From NCBI GenBank assembly GCA_025331435.1, contig JAIWNI010000131.1, positions 1 to 64,000 of the forward strand: a stretch of 64,000 nucleotides of DNA. Reading direction: 5' to 3'. Below are positions 21,850 through 33,394 of this stretch, in pieces. Source of the stretch: Choanephora cucurbitarum (taxonomy: Eukaryota; Mucoromycota; Mucoromycetes; Mucorales; Choanephoraceae). Under the pieces are notes generated by a model. The model saw only the letters and a list, made by a program, of their open reading frames with translations. It made no database searches and was not told the DNA's origin. Made by a program: the position numbers and the translations under genes. The stretch's first letter is position 1; the number at the start of each line of letters is the position of its first letter.

Positions 21850-22983
21850 TTATTGTTGCCAATGTATCTTGACCAATCGAGACCATGCCTGAGTCTGTCC
21901 TATCATATGTGCCAAGAGACAGGCACGCTGAATACAATGTGAGGATGTACTGGATGTCAACAAGAAGGGAATCATCTCCATAAATCCATGATTGACAGCA
22001 TAAAGCAGAGATGGATTCGATCCATCTTGGTGACATGGATCTGCCTGATGCTCTTTCACTAAATACTGCACTATATCTAACTTGCGTTGTTGTACAGCAA
22101 GATGCAAGACGGAAGAGAGTGCTGAGAGTGAAGGCAGGCGATCTTTGTATCTCAAGAGAGAGATCAGACAACTGAGTCTATTCCAATAGACACACTGTTC
22201 AAGCATTCGACTGTACTGTACACCATAACACGCTTCCCACCATCCACCTTGTCTTATGGACACAAAGGCACCTTGTTCAATCAACACCTGAATGATATCT
22301 GGATTGCCTGTGATCACCACGGCTTCTTCTAGACTGGAAGGAGAAGACCAGATCAGGTTCAGGCCAGTTGGATTATTACGTTCCTGATTGGTCAAGAGTA
22401 ACTTGAGGACTGCTTGACTACCATGCATGATGGCATAGTGAAGTGGTAATCTACCTTGACGATCATACACATCAATTCGAGCACCTGATTCAATCAACAC
22501 CTCCAGGGCTTCTGCGCAGTTCTGCCGGGCTGCATAATGGACAGCTGTCAGTCCTTGTGTGTCCCGTTGATTGATATCTAGGTCCGGATGATCCACCAGA
22601 CGCTGTAGTCCCTGATGGAAATTAGTGAGGGCTGCCATATGAAGGGCTGTCATCTGTCGAGCACCATGTCGCTGATTGATATCGATTCGGCCCTGATTCA
22701 GGATAGAATCCACAGCCTCAACCGATTGACATTGACAGGCCCAACAGAGTAGATTGAGGCCATAGTGAGCATCTTTCACATGCACTGGTTTCCCACTGGA
22801 GAGATAGCGGTGTAGTAATGTGAGGTCTAATCGAGTGCGTTTTGAAGGTGAATGATCTGCTGTCTGTTTCCTTTTGATGGGTGTGACTACTTCGTCTGGT
22901 GAAGTAGGTGGTGTAGGTAAATTCTGTCTCTGTTGTGCTGTTGTAACATGGTATTTCTCTAAGCAAAGGGGTGGTATCATCAT
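21850..22983 (-). CDS. Ankyrin-repeat protein
   Basis: This is a single-exon gene of 377 residues starting with two methionines at 22983. The first 55 residues are disordered, with S/T-P sites (LPTPPTSPDE) and a basic patch (IKRK...SKRTR) that may act as a nuclear signal. Residues 73-230 contain four to five ankyrin repeats, recognisable from segments such as MTALHMAALTNFHQGLQRLV, LTAVHYAARQNCAEALEVLI and RLPLHYAIMHGSQAVLKLLL. A second helical block follows at about 230-370, with weaker ankyrin-like patterns (SVLHLAVQQRKLDIVQYLVK). The family serves protein-protein interaction and gives no specific function. The N-terminal motif set would fit a nuclear regulator, but no DNA-binding domain is seen. 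Confidence 0.8.
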   Translation of the reverse strand: MMIPPLCLEKYHVTTAQQRQNLPTPPTSPDEVVTPIKRKQTADHSPSKRTRLDLTLLHRYLSSGKPVHVKDAHYGLNLLCWACQCQSVEAVDSILNQGRIDINQRHGARQMTALHMAALTNFHQGLQRLVDHPDLDINQRDTQGLTAVHYAARQNCAEALEVLIESGARIDVYDRQGRLPLHYAIMHGSQAVLKLLLTNQERNNPTGLNLIWSSPSSLEEAVVITGNPDIIQVLIEQGAFVSIRQGGWWEACYGVQYSRMLEQCVYWNRLSCLISLLRYKDRLPSLSALSSVLHLAVQQRKLDIVQYLVKEHQADPCHQDGSNPSLLYAVNHGFMEMIPFLLTSSTSSHCIQRACLLAHMIGQTQAWSRLVKIHWQQ

Positions 22984-23745
22984 AAGTTAATGGTTAAGAA
23001 AAGGAAGAAGAAGAAAAAAGTTTTATTATTTCTTGGCAGACAAAAGGTAATGATACTGTCCTAATAAGGAAAGCCCAGTTTGGTGCTATATAAAAAAGAA
23101 AATATTGTCTTGGCATGACTGTGTTTCCATTCAGTTGAGTTCCTTTCTCTTTTTAATTTTAATTTTTATTTTCGTATGCTTAAGTAGGTGTGTGTGTATT
23201 TAGGCATCAAAAGATAGAAAAAGAAGTCTTCACCTTTCAAGAAGATAGTGTAACCATAAAGCAACAGTGATTCAACATGAATGAAAGCTTCTCTTTTTCC
23301 TTTAGTCATAGTATAACATTATGCATAATTTCTGTTGAGTTACACTTGTGATTTTCTTTTTAGTGCTGATCAACCTATCCTCCAATATACAATGATAGAT
23401 AGGTTGACACTTTCAAGCATAATATAATGAAGAGAGAAGAACATCAACTGAATGTTCAGTCTGAAGAAATGAGGCAATCAGCAAAGGTGATATAGGCACT
23501 TACCAAAAGACTCATTATGCTTGATGTTGAAACAAATGCAATCTATCAGGACCATTTTAGTGTGTCCAAAAGAGTGTATGTTGTCAAACCAAATAGAGCA
23601 AAGATAAGCCTATGCTTTAGATTGAAAGCTTCTTTTAAAAGAATGTTTATTTAAGCCAAATTCTTTAACCCCCCCCCCTCTATCTATTTTTTTTGCTTTA
23701 TAATTTTTTTTTTCAAAAACAGACCAAATAATAAACTCCCTCCTT
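22984..23745. other. Intergenic divergent region
   Basis: This 760-bp AT-rich interval lies between two divergent start codons. It contains polypyrimidine and poly-T tracts just upstream of 23746, including a C9 run near 23670. I looked for terminal inverted repeats that would bound the adjacent transposase-like gene and did not find a convincing pair. Confidence 0.4.
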
Positions 23746-24936
23746 ATGAAAACCACCAGACCTGAATGTGAAGAAGCCCAAATCGACGCTGTTCACAACG
23801 ATACCATCAGTCAACACATAAGTCCATCTGACAGAAAAGTAAAGAAATACAAACAATATTCAGATGAATCAGTGACGAGTGCCTTAAACCTTATTCAGTC
23901 AGAAGGCATGAGCCCCACAAAGGCTTTCAAGATGTGTCAGATACCAAAAAGTACAGGCTACAGACTATTACGTGAATTCAACATATCAGACGGTACCATG
24001 ATCCCTTGCAAAAACAAACCACCACCACCACAGACAGTCCAGTTGACAGCTGAACAAAAGGATGTGTTGATCCACCATTTCGATCAACACCCTACTTCTA
24101 CCATTGGCGATGCTCGTAAGCTTCTGTTGGATAGCTTTCCAGGCTTACACATCACTTTTTCAGAACTCTATACGCACCTGATCAGCATCTGTAGCTTCTC
24201 TTTACAGAACAACAAGAAATACACACCAGAAGAGACAACAGAGGATCTGGTGGAAGCAAGGTATCAGGCTGTAAAGGCATGGGGAGAGATGGGTGTGGAT
24301 TTCATGAAGAACTGTATCTTTGTCGATCAGGCTGGTTTTAATGTTCATCTGGCCAGAATTGGCACAGGTTCAAATAAGGGAGTCCATACGACTACCAAAC
24401 TACATACAGTCAAAGGAGCCAGTTTCAGTCTGATGGGCTCTATCAGTCCCTTTGGTGTGATTGGCATGTCCAAGGTAGAACCCTTGACGGCAGCAGATGC
24501 TAAGCAACTGAATGAAGAGTTTCTACAGGGAGAGACAGGAGAACAGGCCTGGAAGAAGGGTATCACGACATTTCACCTGGTCAAGTTCATCGGTGTCGTA
24601 TTGGACACATTGGATCAGCATGACATGAAGGGATTCTATCTTGTCTTGAACAATCATGCAGATTATCACTCGAACTATATCAAGAATCTTGTCTATAAGC
24701 GCGGGCATCAGTTGATCCTCTTGCCTTCTCATTCTTCTTTCTTGAATCCTATTGAGTTCTGTTGGTCCAAGGTGAAGCAGCATATCAGAAGGGATCCTAT
24801 GAAGGAAAATGATGGGTTAGTGGAAAGAATCAAAGAGGCTGCCAATCGAGTGACGCTTGAGGATTGTATAGGTTGGATCAGTCAATCAATGGCCTATTGG
24901 AGTCGATGTATCAATAAAGAAATCAATTTGGTCTAA
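23746..24936 (+). CDS. Tc1/mariner-type DDE protein with altered catalytic residue
   Basis: This is an intact single-exon ORF of 396 residues. An N-terminal helix-turn-helix (about 35-80) resembles that of Tc1/IS630 transposases. The DDE domain follows: first Asp in CIFVDQAGFN (Asp194), second position in FYLVLNNHADYH, and third in LPSHSSFLNPIEFCW (Glu337). The spacing between the second and third positions is 34 residues, matching the D34E pattern, but the second residue is Asn302 where active enzymes have Asp. That should disable DNA cleavage. The ORF has no stop or frameshift and no terminal inverted repeats are evident nearby, so it is either a recently inactivated transposase or a domesticated, possibly DNA-binding, protein. 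The superfamily call is firm; the domestication idea is inference. Confidence 0.8.
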   Translation: MKTTRPECEEAQIDAVHNDTISQHISPSDRKVKKYKQYSDESVTSALNLIQSEGMSPTKAFKMCQIPKSTGYRLLREFNISDGTMIPCKNKPPPPQTVQLTAEQKDVLIHHFDQHPTSTIGDARKLLLDSFPGLHITFSELYTHLISICSFSLQNNKKYTPEETTEDLVEARYQAVKAWGEMGVDFMKNCIFVDQAGFNVHLARIGTGSNKGVHTTTKLHTVKGASFSLMGSISPFGVIGMSKVEPLTAADAKQLNEEFLQGETGEQAWKKGITTFHLVKFIGVVLDTLDQHDMKGFYLVLNNHADYHSNYIKNLVYKRGHQLILLPSHSSFLNPIEFCWSKVKQHIRRDPMKENDGLVERIKEAANRVTLEDCIGWISQSMAYWSRCINKEINLV

Positions 24937-25883
24937 AGCAGTGTGTGTTTAGGCTAGGCTGTTCTTATGAATGGGATATATGCAATAGATTGTCTATTGT
25001 TGTCATAGAACATAGTAGTAGGGGGGATGTTGTTCTAATAAAAGAAGTAGGCCAATTTTTTTTGACAGCTAATCTAACGCTCAGACAGACCTTAGGTTAC
25101 ACAGAAAGGGTTTTTCCTAAAAGGAATCTTTTTTTTTTTTTGATGTTTAGATAGCTTGTCAAAGAGAAGGTATAAGAAAAAAGGCTTTTCTTCTTTGCTT
25201 ATCATGTCAGTGCATTCTTCAAAATGACAGATTAGGCTTGTGTCTAAACAATTAAACATCAGTGGACCACAACAACAATAGCACATCTATAACAACCTTG
25301 AATAGAATGTGTATCCTTACCAAGCATGGCTCTCTCTCTCTCTCTCTCTCTGATCTTTTTGATTATTCAAAGTCCAAGCGAAACTTGGATATGCGATCAA
25401 ATGTAATTACCAAAAATAGGTTGCAGCGGATATTTAAATACAATGGGGGGGGAATAAGAGTACCAATGCTTGGCTTTAACAGCAGACTTATTTTTCTCTA
25501 GAAAGAAAAGAGAGGTTGAATCAGATCACCATCAGACCCAAACACATTAAACAATTTAAAAGGTGAGCTATAGACTTACACTCTATGGAGCATACACTCA
25601 CTAAAAAGAGACACTGCTTGTTTCTGTTTTACATCAAGCGTGATCCAACTCGTCTTGTTTTTTTTACTTACTTGGCTCATCTTGTTTCTAATCTTCTTAT
25701 CGAAAACTTCTATCTTCATTGATCGCCATCGCTAAACTCATCGATCGAGTCTTATTTCTCTCTGTTATAATTTATAACTATTTTTCAACACAGCTTCCAA
25801 GATAAACCCCCCCTTTTTTTTAAATTCTTCTCTCTCTCTCTTTATTTTATTTTATTTTCTCATCTGTTATTTTTTTTATTTTG
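24937..25883. other. Intergenic region with CT microsatellite and GATA-factor promoter
   Basis: About 950 bp without a recognised gene. A (CT)n tract lies at about 25330-25352. The last 150 bp before 25884 are pyrimidine-rich (CCCCCCCTTTTTTTT, TCTCTCTCTCTC, TTTTATTTTATTTTATTT), as expected of a fungal leader or promoter for the GATA gene. A few short ORFs cross this region but lack any family feature. Confidence 0.45.
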
Positions 25884-27548
25884 ATGTTACAGACCACACC
25901 ATCTCAACTCAACAGGTAAGCAAGAAACAACGACTCGATGTCAAATAGATGTTGATTCTCTTGTTTTAGTGCACCACTGATAGCGATGTTTGAACCTTAT
26001 GAATTCTGTAAAGAAGAGATGGATCGTTTCAAGAGTCGGTGCTTAGGCCAAGCATCACTCCGAGTAGGATCACACATGTATTCCAGTTGCGCCTTTTTTG
26101 AAATCGTGTCGGAAAATTCAGATGGTCATCAATCTGAAGAAGAGATGCTGGTCGAGAGTCCCTTGGGTGAAGTCTGTCTACCACCGAAAAAGAGAAAGCG
26201 GAGTACTTGTCTCAAGTCATCTATGCGTTATACCATTGTGTTTTGTATGGAAGGATTGACAGAGTTGTCATTGGACCGTCCATTCTATTTATTACCTCGA
26301 CATGCAGTAACCGAATGTCTTACTTCAGCAGCACCTCATCAAGTAAGTATGTTGTGTGTGAAAAGCAACTCTTTAAATAACACTCTTTTCTGTTTAGATT
26401 GTCATCTCTTTTTTCCCTCCTGTCTTGGGTCGATGTGATTGTCGTCTGACAGAAGACACCATGGTTTTCAAGACTGCTCTGGAAGAACTGGCTGCCGTCT
26501 GTAGTCATAGCTGCAAACATACCAGTCAAGATGGAAAAGGTCATGTGACCAATGCCATGTTGTCCAATGTCTCTTTTGAACTTTATCGAGCCATCAAGCA
26601 GATGGTGTTTCACTATGAACAGATGTGTCAGAACATGATGGCCTTGGTAAGCTAGCTCAAACCTTATTGAAGTTGACATCTCATCCATGATTAGATGACA
26701 CTACACCATGAACAAGTGAGTCATCACAAGTCCGAAATGATGTACATTGAAAAAGAACTAGAAGAACTACCTAAACCAAACGACGATCTGAAAGGTAAAG
26801 TGATGTCTGTTTGAACCTGACTCACAACTGAACTGATCTCTTAGACAATCTAACGGATCTCGTTGAAGAAAAAGTAACAAAACCTCGGTCATCATCGAAA
26901 TCAAAACCCATCGCCAAATCAACACCGCCTCAGACCACCAGTCAGATCAAAAAGTGCCTTTATTGTGGTTCTAAATCAACGCCCATGTGGCGCAGAGGTC
27001 CTCAGGGTGCTGGCACTCTTTGTAACGCATGTGGTGTCAAGTGGAAACATGGCAAGATCCTCAATGGCCATCCTGACGACTATATTAGCCCTCACCCTTA
27101 TGACCCAGCACCTTTACCGCCACGTAGAACCAGTAAACCAGACAAGAAACGAAAGAAATCGCTCACCACACATCGCCGTGTTACTAAAAAGAAGTCAATA
27201 CAACATGATGAGTATTCGATAGGGAATGAAATGGAGGAGGAGGAGGAGGAAGAGGAAGAGGACGAATATTTTGCTGTACCCAACAGTACTGCTACCACAA
27301 CACCCCATGCGCCTCAAGTGTGGGAAGGACAGAGTACGTCCAGTTCTACTTCAGATTCCTATAGTCCTCTTGAATCATTTACCGTCTCAGCCAATACTTC
27401 CCCTTCACTACTGATTGAACAAAAGCAGAGTGAGACCAGGAGAGATTTAAGTGATCTGATGAGTTATGATACAGAAACACTTTCTGTTTATGTAGGTGAA
27501 GATGCAGTAGAAGCAGCTGCTGTCCTCACTCTTTTAAAACGAAGTTAA
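25884..27548 (+). CDS. GATA-type zinc-finger transcription factor
   Basis: Five exons (25884-25915, 25970-26342, 26398-26646, 26695-26794, 26845-27548) join in frame to 485 residues. The first exon supplies [17 protein letters not shown]; an alternative start is the Met at 25986. One zinc finger of the form C-x2-C-x18-C-x2-C begins at about residue 289 ([20 protein letters not shown] then [13 protein letters not shown]), placing it among GATA factors. The N-terminal 200 residues are structured-looking, with conserved-type hydrophobic and Cys/His positions ([17 protein letters not shown]) that I cannot assign. C-terminal to the finger are a basic stretch ([17 protein letters not shown]) and a run of about 13 acidic residues. 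It presumably regulates transcription at GATA sites; target genes are unknown. Confidence 0.88.
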
Positions 27549-29351
27549 ATATCCTTTTTTTTTCTTCTTCTTTTCTGTAAATAGTGTCCTTCCATTACTT
27601 TAACTTTCTATTTATTTTAATTCACTCACTTCATTTTATTAAATTTCTTCATTTCACTCTCACACTTTCTTTTTTTTTGTATATTAGTCTTTTTTTTTTA
27701 AAACTGAATAAGGTACATTTCGAAATAATGTATGGTTACATCTGAAAGAAAATAAAGCTTTGCTTAGTATAACATCTTTTATATCGGGTGGTAGGCATAG
27801 ACATTTTTTGCTAAAGAAGAAAGTGACTAGTGAGTATAGTCTACCTTTTCAATATATATGAGGCTGACTATCAATCTATTATAATCCTTGTGCTTTCAGA
27901 CTATATAAGGTATGCCATGATCTTACATTTTGGGACGTTTGTAAGTTACATAGAATATCTGCTTGTTGTTCTTATTCGACAATGTCTTTTTTTTTATTGT
28001 ACGCTGTTAAAAAAAATTAGCAAGGTCTTTAGAAGGCTTTTTAAGGGTTTGGAAAAAACCATTTCTCCATCAGGTTTTTGTGACCAATTCGTAGACTTTT
28101 AAAAGGTTAATTTTCTGAAGGTTTTTAGGAGGTTTATTAAAGGGTTTATTTGTTAGGGCTTTTTGAAGGTTACTTTGGGAGGTTCGTAATTTAGCCTTTG
28201 TAGTGGATTTGCATCTTACAAAAAGGTCTTTTGAAAATAAACAGAATGTATCGGTCATAGAAAAAAAAAAGGTTGCGTGTTGGATACGATCAAACACTAT
28301 GGAATGAACGGAACAAAATGGATATCAACAACAGCATATACGATAAATTGTTTGTTTATCCAGGAAACCAAAAAAAAAGACATCAACGAATTTGAAGCAG
28401 CTTACATTTTGCCTCTGCTGCAAGGCTTGCCTAGACTGTCATATCTGATCATCGCTGTCTCGAGTTTTCCCTTTCTTATACAACCCTGTCTATTGACCCG
28501 CCCTTTATTGTTCAGATCTTTCTTCATGTTTTGTATCTAACAGTTTCTGATTCATTTCTAATTTTCACTATAGTATGATGTTCCTTTTGGTACCGAGCTG
28601 TTGAATGCATCCGTGCAACACAATGACTACATAGCCACTCTACCAAGGGCAAAATCCTTATCTTTGAATTGCTCTACTGCTGTGCTTTCTCAACTGTGCA
28701 AAAACATAGGATGTATTTCCTATGATGAAGATCTTTTCTTCCGACGTTCCGAAAATTTATCTATTGGAATGCTACCATTTCTGGGTTTCTCTACAATGAT
28801 TGACTCTATTGCTGCAGCTCTATGATTGTTGAGCTTCCATTGAGTCACTGTTCAACAATTACTGGCTGATGTCCTTTTTATTGTTGCTTTGTTCGAATTA
28901 TGGAAACAGCTTTCTTTACTTCTAGTTCCATATATAAAAAAAAAGCTCATAGTCGACTATGATTCAAAACAATGTAAAACTCTCTATGTTTCTGTACTAT
29001 TGAATGGCTATTATCGAGATGACTTTCTTTGATCTTATACTGCTTGGCATTTGTCCTATGAACCATTTATTTCTATTTACCTACTAGCAGTAAGAATGCT
29101 CTTACCAATATTTTAAAAAAAATTACTATATCCATTGATATGCCATCCAAATATGGTCTATGGCTAAATCAAGCTGTGATTGTTTTTAACCCATTACTGC
29201 TTATGGTAATGGATCAATTATCATGAGGCGCTCTTCTACAACTTTTGTGTGGCTGGTGGTTCTTGGTAGTGTTAGCGGTCCCAATTTTGTACCTATCCAC
29301 TACAAAAATATTTTCTTTAATTTTGCTACTTTTTCTACCTCTTTTCTCACC
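27549..29351. other. Gene-poor region holding the second dispersed repeat
   Basis: Past the GATA gene's 3' end, the sequence is AT-rich with no recognised gene. It contains the inverted repeat copy at 28000-28250, then short ORFs at 28277-28825 with no family features. These may be decayed parts of mobile elements leading into the LINE ORF1 relic at 29352. Confidence 0.4.
28000..28250 (-). repeat. Dispersed AAGCCTT/AACCTT-rich repeat, copy 2 (inverted)
   Basis: Read on the minus strand, this stretch aligns in order with 2130-2495: CAAAAGACCTTTTTGTAAG, GGCTAAATTACGAACCTCCC, CCTTCAAAAAGCCCTAA, AAAATTAACCTTTTAAAAG, CCTGATGGAGAAATGG, then CTTGCTAATTTTTTTTAACAGCG. Both copies terminate in an AATTTTTTTACAG-like end. 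Divergence is substantial, so neither looks recently moved. Confidence 0.6.
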
Positions 29352-30077
29352 ATGATGGCATCGATGGCTGAAGAGCTCTATGCTGCCCATCTCAAGCATA
29401 TCCGTGAGGCGATTGCTGTTGTGGCTATACCACCTCCGAACAAGATCATAAAGCACAATTCTTTAGTGCCCGCTTTACTTTCCCGTGTTACCGCCAATGA
29501 AATTAGATGTCTCTGGGGATCTGACTGTGCCCCTGGCCATCAGGTCATTGTTGAGGTCATATCGACTGCAGTGCGTGACCGTCTTCTAGCTGCTCCCTTT
29601 TTTGTAGATGGCGTCCGTCTTTCCTTTCGCTTGCCTGTGGTCAAAGTAAGCCGCTATCTCCTTCGACGGGTGCCTAGGGGCATGACGGTAGACCTTCTGT
29701 CTCGTTTCTTTGCCCGATTTGGCGATGTGATGGAAGTGGCTCCCGCTCCTGGTGAAATCCCTCGCAGTTCCGATTGGACATTGTCTCTTGTTGAGTCGAA
29801 TGGTTATCCCCTCCCTCCAAAGATCGAACTCTGGCCGTCCATGGCGATTGAGGTTTTTCCTGCTGGTGCGTGTCATCGTGATCATCGCCCTACTGCCTGT
29901 CCTACTGACACCTTTGCAACAGAAAGTTTAACGGATCACTTGGACTCGCTATCGATTTCTTCTCCTGTAGCCTCTTCAAAGAAGAAGAAAAAAAATCGCC
30001 GTCGTCGCTCAAAAAAGAACAAGTTGGTCGAGGCAGATCCAAAGCTTGGCGTGGCTGAAAGTGCCCCCTGTTACTGA
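29352..30077 (+). CDS. LINE ORF1-like (gag-like) relic
   Basis: This 241-residue ORF from the ATG at 29352 shows the layout of fungal LINE ORF1 proteins: a helical N-terminus, a central RRM-like region (RVPRGMTVDLLSRFFARFGD), then a broken zinc knuckle (CHRDHRPTACP, where C-x2-C-x4-H-x4-C would be expected). A lysine/arginine-rich tail (KKKKKNRRRRSKKNK) follows. Base composition and codon use are noticeably more GC-rich than the surroundings. About 20 bp after the stop, a new ATG (MSFWPILIAQKI) stops after 12 codons and may be the truncated start of ORF2. No reverse transcriptase follows, so it is a truncated element. It could instead be an unrelated hypothetical gene. Confidence 0.5.
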   Translation: MMASMAEELYAAHLKHIREAIAVVAIPPPNKIIKHNSLVPALLSRVTANEIRCLWGSDCAPGHQVIVEVISTAVRDRLLAAPFFVDGVRLSFRLPVVKVSRYLLRRVPRGMTVDLLSRFFARFGDVMEVAPAPGEIPRSSDWTLSLVESNGYPLPPKIELWPSMAIEVFPAGACHRDHRPTACPTDTFATESLTDHLDSLSISSPVASSKKKKKNRRRRSKKNKLVEADPKLGVAESAPCY

Positions 30078-30365
30078 TACCCCTTTGATGTTTTAATAAA
30101 AACCTAATGTCTTTTTGGCCCATTTTGATCGCTCAAAAAATTTAGGACAAACAAAAGAGCAGTATCAGTCTGAACAAGACTCGTTATGTTGAGCTTGATG
30201 AAGTGAATGATCATTTAAAAAATCAATCTTGCGAATATTAGGTCTTTCATGGGACTCTCTGACAACATTGCGAGCATTTGGAGAGCCAATTTGGACAGGG
30301 TGTATACTTAGTGTGGGCTACTGCTCTCTAACGTGACTTGAGGTTCCTGCTTGTGTATCCTCAAA

Positions 30366-30900
30366 TTAGGGGTTCTCTTTAGAGTCAACACTCATCGGGC
30401 AAGGAATAACTTTCACACCTTCGGCTTCTACTCCACGCACATCAACAGCCACCGAATTCGCCGCATACTTCAAAGCTGAGGTATCGTTGGGATCACTGAC
30501 ATGAATACTTAACTGACGAGATAGATCATCTGTTGATTGTTTCCTATGAGGTACTGGCTCTCTCTCTCTCTCTCTCTCTGCTTCTGAAGCGGATGTTATC
30601 TTCCACGTTCTTGGACTCTGATCATTCAACCAACATATTTTCCTTTTGTTTATGGCAAAATTGGCGGGTATGTCCTTTTTACCTATAACCAAAGCAAACC
30701 CAAGTCTTCACTTTTGGAAAATCCTGATGAAAATGTTCCGCCTGTCTATAATAGAAGCAGACTGAAGTTGCTCCCCTTAAACGAAGCCGGTGGGTCTCTA
30801 TTTCAAAACTCAGAATACAGCTGTCGGGTAAGGTCCTGGGGCGGCAGCACCTCCTTGCCCACAGTATTAAATGATGCAGTTGTGGTGTCAATCACAAATC
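30366..30900 (-). pseudogene. Decayed gag/ORF1-like gene with two CCHC zinc knuckles
   Basis: On the minus strand, one frame reads SFEIETHRLRLRGATSVCFY followed by RQAEHFHQDFPK and then, across a TAG/TAA-type stop, KGHTRQFCHK. These match two tandem CCHC knuckles (C-x2-C-x4-H-x4-C) in which several cysteines have changed to Tyr or Phe and a stop separates the pair. This is the usual signature of a retroelement gag or LINE ORF1 nucleic-acid-binding region in decay. The downstream frame to 30366 (with a GAGAGAGAGAGA-encoded RERERERE run) may be its C-terminus. No intact ORF remains. Confidence 0.5.
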
Positions 30901-32480
30901 TGATCTTTCCATCGAAACACCTCTCACATGTATGTCCTTTTTTTTTCCTGGTAAATTGATCTGTGATTAAGCCAAAGACGCTTGCAGGCCAATCAATGAC
31001 TCCACTCTTTTCAAAATATGATTTAGAGTTAGTGCAACATGAACAAAAGAATTTGTGCTAGGACTAAACGAGCTAGCAGTGTCAAGGGAAGGTGAGAACT
31101 TTAAGAGTCAGCTCAACCTGTAAAGCACGATCGCAATCCTCGAAACAAACCTCAATTAAAAGTTTGTCCTTAGTACATGCTCTTTATAGGTCACAGGTTG
31201 AATATCTGAAATAGAAATTTTCTCTTTTACGGGTAAAGCAAGTCTTTGAAGGTACAACAAGCTGGCCACTCATAATAATTATTTAGTTATTAAGGCGAGA
31301 AATGTATTTTTCTTCAAATCATTTGTGAGTGTAAATATATATATATTGGTGATTGATTTGATTGATTGTACTGCTAAAATCTTGGCTCTCAAAATGTTTA
31401 AAACCAATATGAAAATCGTGAAACGGCTAGAGTTAGAATCTAACTACTAAATTATGAATTTAGGATAAAGGATAGACAGTTTCGATTGTGTCTAATCAAA
31501 CATACTTAAATACTATCGGTTAACAATTGGCAGCGTAAGCATGTGATAAAATTTTAGTGCACTCGAATTTTTCATTTCCTTTTTCTTTGAACCATCTTCA
31601 TTACAAACAAACGTAGTTGAGTTGGAGACTTTGCTCTAGTGTCCGCCTATGTCATACGATAGGACTTCGTAACGTGTGATGAGGGCTCTTCTGCGAACAA
31701 TCCCCGTGAACTTGGTAAATTCACTAATAGACGGCGCAACCAGGGGACGACCTGGGGTTGGCTTTTGAGTTTGGCATCCGGGCTTTTGCTCATGTACTGC
31801 CTTGCACGAAAGTTGTTCATCGAGGTTGTTGTTTAATACGATGCTTAGATATGCCGCGCTATATTTCTTCAAACCAGAAAGGCCACTGTATCATTTTGCT
31901 TTCCTTTGAATTCTATTTAGTTAACAGCTTGTCTGTATTAGGGCTTTTCGCTATCAAGTGTAAATAGACATACTTTGCAATGCAGCCAAGATCATTTAGC
32001 AGTGCTTCGCTCAACAAAATGTGAACAGCTTGTGTAAGCTCGAAATTAAACATACATCATGCTTAGGCGCCGGCAGGGATTTTCTGCTGTGAAGACATCT
32101 CTTTAACAACCAGTCCTAGCATCTTCAACTTGACACAGACGATAGATAAACCTAGAACATATAAGACTGACTCTTTTTGTATTCAATTAAGCTCCTTACT
32201 ACTATGATTTACTTAAAAACTGTTGATTTTACCAAAAAGAAAAAGAGAGAGGTTTTTTGTTCTGTTTATGATAACGTCCTTTTTTGTCTGAAGAAGATCA
32301 TAGTGCTAGATAAGCTCAACAGTATACCTTTAGTCCTCAGTTTGCAGCTTCTGTCAGAGCAGGTAACAAGAGTGATTTAGTTAGAGAAATCCCAAGTAGT
32401 TTGTTATCAGAACAAAACGAAAAAGACTTTGTAGTGGTAAGCATAGTATATGGGGTATATGATATTAATTAATTAAGTAA
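30901..32480. other. Non-coding stretch, nothing recognised
   Basis: AT-rich sequence with scattered short ORFs that have no recognisable family features on either strand. A short ORF on the minus strand at 31636-31872 was considered and not accepted. A (TA)n tract lies near 31337. The surroundings are transposon relics, so this is probably decayed mobile DNA. Confidence 0.35.
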
Positions 32481-32489
32481 GAAAAAAAA

Positions 32490-33380
32490 AAAGGACCAAT
32501 GTCAGCCATCCCAGCTTTGTCTTTTGCTTCGTTCAACTTTATTATCGTAGGGTTGATGGCATGTGTCAGGTTTGTGACATGGCCAGAACTAAAGCGGCAT
32601 TGTTTTAATTTGGCCTTGTGTTCATTTTGAAGTTCAAGCAAGACTTCGACACCTTTCTTTACAAGGCACTATCATACAAAAACGGTTACAACAGCTGACT
32701 CATCAAGTAATATCTTTTGTTTACCTTCATTTGCAAATGCTCAATGGCGTCTTCAGAGCTGGTGCAGAGTTCTAGGTTGGTCTCAAGCCACAGTTCGTAC
32801 AAAGAGCCTTCTTTAATGTAACGAAGGCTCCACAAATACATTGTATTGCCTAATTCAAAGAAGATGGTGATTAAATCTAAATTCTATATCAATGTGCCAA
32901 GTTCACAAATTACCGAAAGCGTGGAGGAAAAGGGTCTTCAATTTTGCAAAAGTATTCACCTTGGTCAAGTAAAATTCGTCAGCAACAGCTTTCATCATCG
33001 ACAGTGACCCAAAAACACCCTTGTAATGGTCGAAGGACTCCTTTGCTTTGTCTTTGCAGCTGAAGCAAGAAGAAGCTTCGAGGAGGAGGAGCTCAAGATT
33101 CTTCAAGCCATACAGCTTAGCAGATTCGTCCTCTTTTAGCTGCTTTTTCATTGAGACGAAAGGTGTCTTCCCTACAACAAACTCAGCAGAAAAACTGGTT
33201 TTTTCGGCAACCGTGATTGCAACCGATCTCAAGAAAGGAAAAATCAACATACTGTTGAAAACAGTCTCTGACGCTTCTTGTCTTCTTTCTGAGCCAGATA
33301 TCTTTTAAACAAGGCTTTGTCAAGATTTGGCTTCCATTACACGTTAAAGCCAGCTCGGACCACATCATGGAACAGTTTCG
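32490..33380 (-). pseudogene. Decayed gene of a repeated fungal family (possibly PD-(D/E)XK-like)
   Basis: Three consecutive exon-like blocks read on the minus strand: 33183-33368 (SELALTCNGSQILTKPCLKD ... CFQQYVDFSFLEIG), a shifted frame at 32910-33250 (FVVGKTPFVSMKKQLKEDES ... FLHAFGN), and, after GT-AG-like breaks, YLWSLRYIKEGSLYELWLET and VEVLLELQNEHKAKLKQC. The first block runs into a stop and continues in another frame, so at least one frameshift is present. Overall layout resembles the intact 45542-47455 gene: a central E-x-K-like region followed by a Y.W/Y.M...G-hydrophobic-Y.L block. The relationship to that gene is a weak inference. It is clearly not an intact gene here. Confidence 0.4.
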
Positions 33381-33394
33381 ATTCCCTCAAGACC

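Noticed and set aside
30180..30360. tRNA or small structured RNA gene
   Set aside because: No A/B box pair or cloverleaf could be formed here, nor was a tRNA seen elsewhere in the window.
31636..31872. 78-codon minus-strand ORF
   Set aside because: It reads smoothly but I recognise no family, and it sits in transposon debris.
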